Shown one piece after another: positions 39,640 through 44,847 of a DNA stretch of 44,847 bases. How positions within the stretch are numbered: the first letter of the stretch is position 1; every line of letters starts with the position of its first letter. The position numbers and the translations under genes are program-made. Source of the stretch: JBOICV01 sp050740255 (GTDB lineage: Bacteria; Pseudomonadota; Gammaproteobacteria; Nevskiales; JBOICV01); contig JBOICV010000091.1 of assembly GCA_050740255.1 (NCBI GenBank), positions 1-44,847 on the forward strand. Reading direction: 5' to 3'. The notes under the pieces are model-generated. The model had not been told where the DNA came from. It searched no databases and saw only the letters and a list, made by a program, of their open reading frames with translations.

Positions 39640-40376
39640 CACCCGGAGAAATCTATGCAGCTTGGGCACCCACAAGTTCTCCCTGGTCACTATGGGCGAA
39701 GCCGGTGCTGTTTGCGTCAACACCGATGTTCACCGGTCACGGTCTGCCACCGCTTCCGCGAGTTGACTGGGCGCCGCGAGGGCGCGATACAGCGATAGTT
39801 GTTGATGCTCCCGGAGTCGACTCGCTGCTCATAGGCCTCTCGCTAGCGCGCGCCGGCTACCGACCTGTTCCCCTTTACAACTGTAACGCAGCGGCTGCGA
39901 TGCTAGTCGATGTCGTCCCAATTCTGCGCATCCTGGACGACGCGGCGCTGTATCTCCGGACAATGTCTTTGCAAGTTGATGCCCCACCGGCGTTTCTGCT
40001 GGACTCCAACCGTCTAGCAAACTCCGGCCTCGCTAATGTGCCAGGTCGATACGACAACCGGTGGTGCGTGCTGCCTCAGGACATGCCGTCGGCGAATCGT
40101 CTCAAGGTTTCTGGAGTTCGTCAGGTTTTGCTCTTTGCGGATAGGGTGCAGGATGATCTTGCGCACATTCTCAAGCGGTATCAGGACGCTGGGCTTCTGC
40201 TGCGGCAGTGTAAGCACGAACGCGAGTTACCCTCGAGTCTTGCTGTGGCCAACCCGGCGCGCTACAAGAGCCTGTTGTACCGATTAGCAGTAATGATCGG
40301 ACTACGCCGCAATTCTGCCGGTGGCTTTGGGGCGGTGGTCCCAGATTTCAACACTTCTGGCGGTGGATTCGGCTAG
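39636..40376 (+). CDS. Unknown protein with C-terminal GGFG tail, putative ligase substrate or partner
   Basis: This 246-residue protein shows no family I can name. The first part is alpha/beta, with hydrophobic strand TAIVVDAPGVDSLLIGLSLA followed by GYRPVPLYNCNAAAAMLVDV. A middle segment PPAFLLDSNRL and a second strand/helix pair VRQVLLFADRVQDDLAHILK look like a nucleotide- or ligand-binding fold. After a basic helix (KSLLYRLAVMIGLRR) the tail reads NSAGGFG (226-232) and ends GGGFG at the C-terminus (242-246). Its ATG overlaps the ligase stop (ATGA), so the two are translated together. A Gly-terminated tail beside a Gly-carboxylate-activating type of ligase suggests modification of this tail (inference). 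Confidence 0.75.
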   Translation: MTPGEIYAAWAPTSSPWSLWAKPVLFASTPMFTGHGLPPLPRVDWAPRGRDTAIVVDAPGVDSLLIGLSLARAGYRPVPLYNCNAAAAMLVDVVPILRILDDAALYLRTMSLQVDAPPAFLLDSNRLANSGLANVPGRYDNRWCVLPQDMPSANRLKVSGVRQVLLFADRVQDDLAHILKRYQDAGLLLRQCKHERELPSSLAVANPARYKSLLYRLAVMIGLRRNSAGGFGAVVPDFNTSGGGFG

Positions 40377-40454
40377 ATACGAGCTTTTACGCAGCCAATT
40401 AATATCTACTTTGCTTATTGATGGCTAGCAGTCGCCCCGCGCAGCACGTCTGAA

Positions 40455-41279
40455 TTAATGCGGCATGTTGCGGCCGTAGAAAATCTCCAGCATCTCGTGC
40501 TGCACCAGTTGCCGTATCTCGCGCGCCTCGCGCGGCGGCAGGTCGTCGGCGCCCTCACCGAACAGGTAGTCGTTAAGATCGTACTGCTTGCGCCGCATCT
40601 TGGTATGGAACATGTTCTCCTGATAGACGTTCACGTCCACCATGTCGAACTTCTCGATATGCGTCTTGGAGATGAAGTTCTGAATCGAGTAGATATCGTG
40701 GTCTATGAAATGCTTGGTGCCGCGCACATTGCGAGTGAAGCCGCGCACGCGGTAATCCAGAATCACCACATCTGACTCGAAGCTCTCGATCAGATAGTTC
40801 AAAGCTTTCAGCGGTGAGATGCGGCCGCAGGTGGCGACATCAATATCCGCGCGAAAGGTGCTGATGCCCTGGTGCGGATGCACCTCGGGATAGGTGTGTA
40901 CCGTAACGTGGCTCTTATCGAGATGGGCGACGACAGCTTCCGGGGTAACGGTTTCCTCTCGCACATGACGGCAACTCGGGTCGAGCTGCTCGGTCTTCAC
41001 CGGATCTTCCGAAATCAACATCGTGACCGAGGCACCCTGCGGGTCGTAGTCCTGGCGCGCGACGTTGAGCACGTGCGCGCCGATCATATTGGCGACTTCC
41101 GTCAGAATCACGGTCAGACGCTCGGCACTGTACTTGTCGTCAATGTACTGGATATAGGCTTGCCGCTGCTCGGGGGTGCGCGCATAGCAGATGTCGTAGA
41201 TATTGAAGCTGAGCGTCTTCGTGAGGTTATTGAAACCCAGAAGCTTCAGCTTCTTCTCTTTCGTGTCGGCAATACTCAC
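40455..41279 (-). CDS. speD: S-adenosylmethionine decarboxylase proenzyme (E. coli type)
   Basis: SpeD decarboxylates AdoMet to supply aminopropyl groups for spermidine. The proenzyme cuts itself at a Ser that becomes the pyruvoyl cofactor, here Ser123 in AHLDKSHVTVHTYPE. Sequence is close to the E. coli/Pseudomonas form: KLKLLGFNNLTKTLSFNIYD, ARQDYDPQGASVTMLISEDP, DYRVRGFTRNVRGTKHFIDH, and the C-terminal EIFYGRNMP. I prefer the GTG at 41279, preceded by AAGGGGTGG; an ATG at 41309 would add 10 residues. It converges on the accessory operon and is followed upstream by OsmC, as in Pseudomonas. Confidence 0.96.
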   Translation of the reverse strand: MSIADTKEKKLKLLGFNNLTKTLSFNIYDICYARTPEQRQAYIQYIDDKYSAERLTVILTEVANMIGAHVLNVARQDYDPQGASVTMLISEDPVKTEQLDPSCRHVREETVTPEAVVAHLDKSHVTVHTYPEVHPHQGISTFRADIDVATCGRISPLKALNYLIESFESDVVILDYRVRGFTRNVRGTKHFIDHDIYSIQNFISKTHIEKFDMVDVNVYQENMFHTKMRRKQYDLNDYLFGEGADDLPPREAREIRQLVQHEMLEIFYGRNMPH

Positions 41280-41393
41280 TTCACCACCCCTTCCCCGCTG
41301 CCCTGCCATTGCAGGCGCTGATGGCGCGCATTATGGAAGGAATCTGGCGGGTTTCAAGTGACATTTTGTTTACGGCCCCAATCACGATCCCGG

Positions 41394-41819
41394 TCAGCCG
41401 GGCAGTTCAAGCATTTCATGGCTATGGGTGATGGCGACCCCGCCGCTTTTCAGCATGATCGAAGCCGAGCAATATTTTTCGGCTGAAAGCTGTACCGCGC
41501 GCGCGACCTGATTCTCCTTGAGGCCTCTGCCGCTCACTTTGAAGTGCATGCGAATCTTGGTGAATACCTTGGGATCAGTCTCGGCGCGCTCGGCTTCCAA
41601 TTCACACTCGCAATCCGTCACGTCCTGGCGCGATTTTTTTAGGATGTGCACCACATCCACCGCGCTACAGGCACCTACGCCCATCAGCACCAATTCCATC
41701 GGCCGCACGCCCAGGTTGCGGCCGCCGATGTCGGGCGGGCCGTCCACTATCACGGCATGCCCGCTACCGCTTTCCGCGACATAACAGGCGTTTTCAATCC
41801 ATTTGATGCGCGCTTTCAT
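41394..41819 (-). CDS. OsmC family protein
   Basis: This 141-residue OsmC/Ohr-type protein has two conserved cysteines, Cys51 in VGACSAVDVV and the one in SAEKYCSASIML near residue 115, which in this family reduce organic peroxides. The sequence is of the small YhfA-like branch rather than true Ohr, so peroxidase activity is not certain. The start is ATG 41819. The OsmC-speD-coq7 neighbourhood is conserved in Pseudomonas. The 114-base gap to speD shows nothing notable. Confidence 0.93.
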   Translation of the reverse strand: MKARIKWIENACYVAESGSGHAVIVDGPPDIGGRNLGVRPMELVLMGVGACSAVDVVHILKKSRQDVTDCECELEAERAETDPKVFTKIRMHFKVSGRGLKENQVARAVQLSAEKYCSASIMLKSGGVAITHSHEMLELPG

Positions 41820-41826
41820 ATCTGCC

Positions 41827-42324
41827 TCAAAGTATGACGGGCTGATTCGGCAACTCGTCAGGGATGTTCGAAACATCCGGGAAATGTTGCTGCAGCAATG
41901 CACTGACCGCGCGGATGCCCGCGAGTGCTCCCGCTTCGAAGCGTCCGGCGCGAAATTCGGCTTCCATCCGTCGGCACACCAACTCCCAGCCCTCGGTACC
42001 TACTTTGGCGTGAATGCCGCGGTCGGCAACGATTTCGACATCGTGATCGGCCAGCAGCAAATAAATCAGTACGCCGTTGTTGCGTTCGGTATCCCAAACT
42101 CGCAATTGCGAAAAAACTTCAATCGCACGCTCGCGCGCGGTCTGGCCACGGAGTAGCGGGGCCAGCGGCAGCGCTGCCTCAACCGCAAAACGGATTTCGC
42201 CACTGTGCTCGGTTTCGCCTTCTCGTACGGCAGTCTCAATCGTGGTCAGTGCGGACTGCGAAAAGTTCCGGCGGACGGCCAGCGAACCGGTTGCGAGATG
42301 TCGCAGGACACGTGTGAGCTGCAT
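41827..42324 (-). CDS. TPM-domain protein (short form)
   Basis: This 165-residue protein is a single TPM (TLP18.3/Psb32/MOLO-1) domain without signal peptide or membrane helix: AVRRNFSQSALTTIETAVRE, then ETEHSGEIRFAVEAALP, VFSQLRVWDTERNNGVLIYL, and ADHDVEIVADRGIHAKVG. It lies 1 base after the stop of the larger TPM protein gene and completes a lemA-TPM-TPM operon. Function is unknown; TPM proteins are linked to membrane-protein turnover and stress. ATG 42324 starts the domain; the open frame upstream overlaps the Gly-rich tail of its neighbour. Confidence 0.9.
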   Translation of the reverse strand: MQLTRVLRHLATGSLAVRRNFSQSALTTIETAVREGETEHSGEIRFAVEAALPLAPLLRGQTARERAIEVFSQLRVWDTERNNGVLIYLLLADHDVEIVADRGIHAKVGTEGWELVCRRMEAEFRAGRFEAGALAGIRAVSALLQQHFPDVSNIPDELPNQPVIL

Positions 42325-42325
42325 G

Positions 42326-43168
42326 TCACCAACCTCCCGATGCCCCGCCGCCGCCGAAACTGCCGCCGCCGCCCGAGAATCCACCGCCGCCACCTCCACC
42401 GCTCCAGCTTCCGCCGCCGCCACTCCCACCACCCCCACTCGCCCATCCGCCGCGACCGCGGTTGCGCATGGTCATTACGATGAGGGCGAAGACTATGCCA
42501 GCGAACAGGCCAAGCATCAGAGATTTGGAGAGCGCCCACGTTGCGACGCCGGCGGCCGAGCCGGTGAGACTGCCGCCCGCCAAACGACCGAATAACTGAG
42601 TGATGATGCTGCCGATCACCATAGTGACGATGACCGCCGTCATGAAGAATCCGCCGAGATCGGTACGGAATGGAGCTGCGGCCGATTCAGGCAGTGGCTC
42701 GCCTTTAATCACGCCGATGATGCGCTCGACACCGTCAGTGATGCCGCCGTAGAAATCGCCGGCGCGAAAGCGCGGCACGATGACTTCCTCGATGATGCGC
42801 TTGGCAATCACGTCCGGCAGCGCGCCTTCCAAGCCGTAGCCGACCTCGATACGCAGTTTGCGGTCGTCCTTGGCGACCAACAGGATCACGCCGTCATCCA
42901 CACCCTTGCGCCCGATCTTCCAGGCTTCGGCGAGTCGGATGCCGTATTGCTCGATCTCTTCCGGCTGAGTCGTTGGCAGAATGAGAACCGCGATCTGACT
43001 GCCCTTTTCCTGTTCGAAAGCCGCGAGCCGCTGCTCCAGCGCCGAGACCTGGCCCTCGTCCAGGGTGCCACTGAGGTCGGTGACGCGCGCTTTGAGCGCC
43101 GGTACCGCCACTTCGGCCTGCGCCGCGCCCAGAACGAGCGCGAGTAGCAGACCGCCTAGGATTTTCAC
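42326..43168 (-). CDS. TPM-domain membrane protein with Gly-rich tail (YgcG-like)
   Basis: This 280-residue protein has a signal peptide (KILGGLLLALVLGAAQA), a periplasmic TPM domain (about 20-150, VTDLSGTLDEGQVSALEQRL and RKLRIEVGYGLEGALPDVIA), membrane helices near 170-235, and a tail of glycine and serine ending GGGGASGGW. This is the YgcG-like layout, normally encoded next to lemA. Its ATG overlaps the lemA stop by 4 bases. The function is unknown. Confidence 0.93.
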   Translation of the reverse strand: MKILGGLLLALVLGAAQAEVAVPALKARVTDLSGTLDEGQVSALEQRLAAFEQEKGSQIAVLILPTTQPEEIEQYGIRLAEAWKIGRKGVDDGVILLVAKDDRKLRIEVGYGLEGALPDVIAKRIIEEVIVPRFRAGDFYGGITDGVERIIGVIKGEPLPESAAAPFRTDLGGFFMTAVIVTMVIGSIITQLFGRLAGGSLTGSAAGVATWALSKSLMLGLFAGIVFALIVMTMRNRGRGGWASGGGGSGGGGSWSGGGGGGGFSGGGGSFGGGGASGGW

Positions 43169-43779
43169 TGCGTCGCGGGTGCCGTTTTGTCGCTACCGAA
43201 ATCCACCGCCGGCGGCTTGGAGATCGTTGCCTCGTTCTCCACGGTGAAAGTCGGCTTCAGCTCGAAGTTGAACAGCATTGCCGTCAGATTGCTCGGGAAG
43301 GAACGCACCGTGGTGTTATAGGCCTGCACTGACTGAATATAGCGGTTGCGCGCCACGGCGATGCGGTTCTCGGTGCCTTCAAGCTGCGCCTGCAGGTCGC
43401 GGAAGTTGGCATCGGATTTCAACTGCGGATAATTCTCAGCCACCAGCAGCAGGCGCGACAGCGCCGAAGTCATCTCGGCCTGCGCCGCCTGGAATTTGGC
43501 AAAGGCGGCGGGATCGTTGATCAGTTCGGGTGTCGCCTGAATGCTGCCGACCCTGGCGCGTGCCTCGGTTACGCCAAGCAGCACCTGCTGCTCCTGCGCG
43601 GCAAAGCCCTTCACCGTCTCAACCAGATTGGGTACCAGATCGGCACGACGCTGGTATTGGTTCAGAACTTCTGCCCAGCTTGCTTTGATTTGCTCGTCTT
43701 CGCTTTGCAGGCTGTTGTAACCGCAGCCACTCAACAGAAACGTAGCTAACAGCAACAGCCACGGGATTGTCCGATGCAT
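43165..43779 (-). CDS. LemA family lipoprotein
   Basis: The 204-residue protein has a lipoprotein signal (lipobox LSGC, Cys19) followed by the LemA helical bundle: YNSLQSEDEQIKASWAEVLN, QYQRRADLVPNLVETVKGFA, AENYPQLKSDANFRDLQAQL, and ENRIAVARNRYIQSVQAYNT. LemA proteins are of unknown function and commonly pair with TPM/YgcG proteins. A strong GGAGG precedes the ATG at 43779. It is the first gene of the three-gene lemA-TPM-TPM operon, placed between trpC and OsmC. Confidence 0.95.
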   Translation of the reverse strand: MHRTIPWLLLLATFLLSGCGYNSLQSEDEQIKASWAEVLNQYQRRADLVPNLVETVKGFAAQEQQVLLGVTEARARVGSIQATPELINDPAAFAKFQAAQAEMTSALSRLLLVAENYPQLKSDANFRDLQAQLEGTENRIAVARNRYIQSVQAYNTTVRSFPSNLTAMLFNFELKPTFTVENEATISKPPAVDFGSDKTAPATQ

Positions 43780-43848
43780 GGCTACACCTCCGTTGGTCCG
43801 CCTGTGCGCTACAAGAATGGGGTCTAAAGGAGACACTTTCAAGACGGC

Positions 43849-44637
43849 TCAGCTAAGTATCTCGGCGAGCGCGATAGCGGGATCCGGTGCGCGCATGAGC
43901 GATTCGCCGATCAGAAAAGCCTGCACGCCCGCGGCCCGCAGGCGCGCGATGTCGGCACGCGTGTGGATACCACTTTCAGTAACGACTAGCTTGCCGGCCG
44001 GAACTTTCGGCAACAATTCGAGCGTGGTTTCGAGCCGTGTTTCGAAGCTCCGCAGGTTGCGGTTATTGATGCCGAGCAGCGGTGTCTTGAGTTTGAGCGC
44101 ACGCTCCAGCTCGGCGGCATCGTGCACTTCGACCAGCACGTCCATGCCGAATTCGACGGCGTTGGCTTCCAGCTCCGCCATTTGCGCGTCCGCCAGAGCG
44201 CCCGCAATCAGCAGAATGCAGTCCGCACCCAGCGCGCGGGCCTCCGCAATCTGATAGGAATCAAGCATGAAGTCTTTACGCAGCACCGGTAAACCGCTGG
44301 CGTTACGTGCGGCCTCAAGATACTCCGGCGCGCCCTGGAAATAGTCGCGGTCGGTCAGAACCGACAGACAGGCCGCGCCGTTCTGCGCATAGCTGCGCGC
44401 GAGCCTGGCTGGATCGAAATCAGCGCGGATCAGCCCCTTGCTGGGCGAGGCTTTCTTTATTTCAGCGATGACTGCCGGCTTGCCTGCCGCGATACGCGAC
44501 TTAAGAGCTTGTCCAAAACCGCGCACTGGCGCGGCCGCCTTGGCAGCGACCACAGTCTCGCTAAGCGGTCGGCGAGTCTGTGCTGCGCTGACCTCCTCGC
44601 GCTTGCGCGCCAGAATCTGGGCAAGGATGTCTGCCAT
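43849..44637 (-). CDS. trpC: Indole-3-glycerol-phosphate synthase
   Basis: TrpC closes the ring of CdRP to indole glycerol phosphate in tryptophan synthesis. The 262-residue monofunctional TIM barrel has PAVIAEIKKASPSKGLIRAD (substrate loop with catalytic Lys), VLTDRDYFQGAPEYLEAARN, LRKDFMLDSYQIAEARALGA, GINNRNLRSFETRLETTLEL, and the phosphate site TESGIHTRADIARLRAAG. It starts 12 bases after the trpD stop. No PRAI fusion is present. Confidence 0.97.
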   Translation of the reverse strand: MADILAQILARKREEVSAAQTRRPLSETVVAAKAAAPVRGFGQALKSRIAAGKPAVIAEIKKASPSKGLIRADFDPARLARSYAQNGAACLSVLTDRDYFQGAPEYLEAARNASGLPVLRKDFMLDSYQIAEARALGADCILLIAGALADAQMAELEANAVEFGMDVLVEVHDAAELERALKLKTPLLGINNRNLRSFETRLETTLELLPKVPAGKLVVTESGIHTRADIARLRAAGVQAFLIGESLMRAPDPAIALAEILS

Positions 44638-44649
44638 AGGAGTTGCGCC

Positions 44650-44847
44650 TTAAGCTGCGGCCGCGCCCAGTTCGCAACTCAGGGCGATCAGGGCGTCGAG
44701 TTTTCTGTTGGCGCCGCCATCCTGAATCGCCGCTGCGGCCCGCTCGATGCCTTGCGCCAAATCTCTCGCCTTGCCGCAGACATATAGCGCAGCGCCGGCA
44801 TTGAGCAGCAGCATGTCGCGGGCCGGTCCCGGTTCGCCGCCGAAAAT
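44650..44847 (-). CDS. trpD: Anthranilate phosphoribosyltransferase, C-terminal end
   Basis: This is the 3' end of trpD, running off the right edge of the window. The 65 visible residues match the family C-terminus: GGEPGPARDMLLLNAGAALY, VCGKARDLAQGIERAAAAIQ, then DGGANRKLDALIALS. TrpD joins anthranilate and PRPP, the step two before TrpC. It is followed by trpC in the usual order. Confidence 0.93.
   Translation of the reverse strand: MFGGEPGPARDMLLLNAGAALYVCGKARDLAQGIERAAAAIQDGGANRKLDALIALSCELGAAAA

Noticed and set aside
1..44847. CRISPR array, tRNA, rRNA or IS element
   Set aside because: No regularly spaced direct repeats, no cloverleaf with TTC-containing T-arm, and no transposase or long terminal inverted repeats were found by eye.

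Overview
The window looks like chromosome of a GC-rich, ubiquinone-using gammaproteobacterium. This rests on gene order and protein resemblance: coaBC-dut and argB, radC next to rpmB-rpmG, rng-yhdP-tldD, holA-proA-nadD-rsfS-rlmH, and coq7/speD/OsmC/trpC-trpD, the last as in Pseudomonas. I cannot name the genus. Almost every base is coding, many neighbours overlap by ATGA/TGATG junctions, and no rRNA, tRNA, CRISPR array or IS transposase was seen.

Layout. 1-1381: end of a coiled-coil protein, convergent with argB. 1382-7035: a lower-GC accessory block between argB and dut. It holds a restriction-modification-like defence locus (819-aa GHKL/MORC-like ATPase, small partner protein, MerR-like HTH protein, C5-cytosine methyltransferase, Vsr endonuclease) built around a divergent promoter region with strong operator dyads, then a TumE/TumA-type toxin-antitoxin pair with its own operator. 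7036-13370: dut, coaBC, a PDZ-Sel1 protein, radC, a hotdog thioesterase, two tandem TetR regulators, and rpmB-rpmG with a clear terminator. 13570-17598: a four-gene Gld-type ABC export locus. 17663-20707: mutM, an alpha/beta hydrolase and a lipoprotein beta-propeller. 20709-34343: a long leftward run with nadD, rsfS, rlmH, rng, yhdP, a periplasmic unknown, a nitrilase-family amidase, tldD, two small unknowns, rsmD, coaD, a YfhL-type ferredoxin and ggt. 34374-36703: proA and holA, with coq7 divergent. 37575-40376: an accessory three-gene operon. 40455-44847: speD, OsmC, two TPM-domain proteins, LemA, trpC and the end of trpD.

The most interesting part is the three-gene operon inserted between coq7 and speD. 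It encodes an eight-helix, DUF350-like membrane protein, a glutathionylspermidine-synthetase-like ATP-grasp ligase, and an unrecognised protein whose very C-terminus reads GGGFG, with a second GGFG 14 residues earlier. Glutathionylspermidine synthetase joins a C-terminal glycine carboxylate to a polyamine. A protein ending in glycine, co-expressed with such a ligase next to the spermidine-pathway gene speD, suggests a protein C-terminal amidation or polyamine-conjugation system. This is an inference. The second system worth attention is the GHKL ATPase/C5-methylase/Vsr defence locus with its paired palindromic operators.
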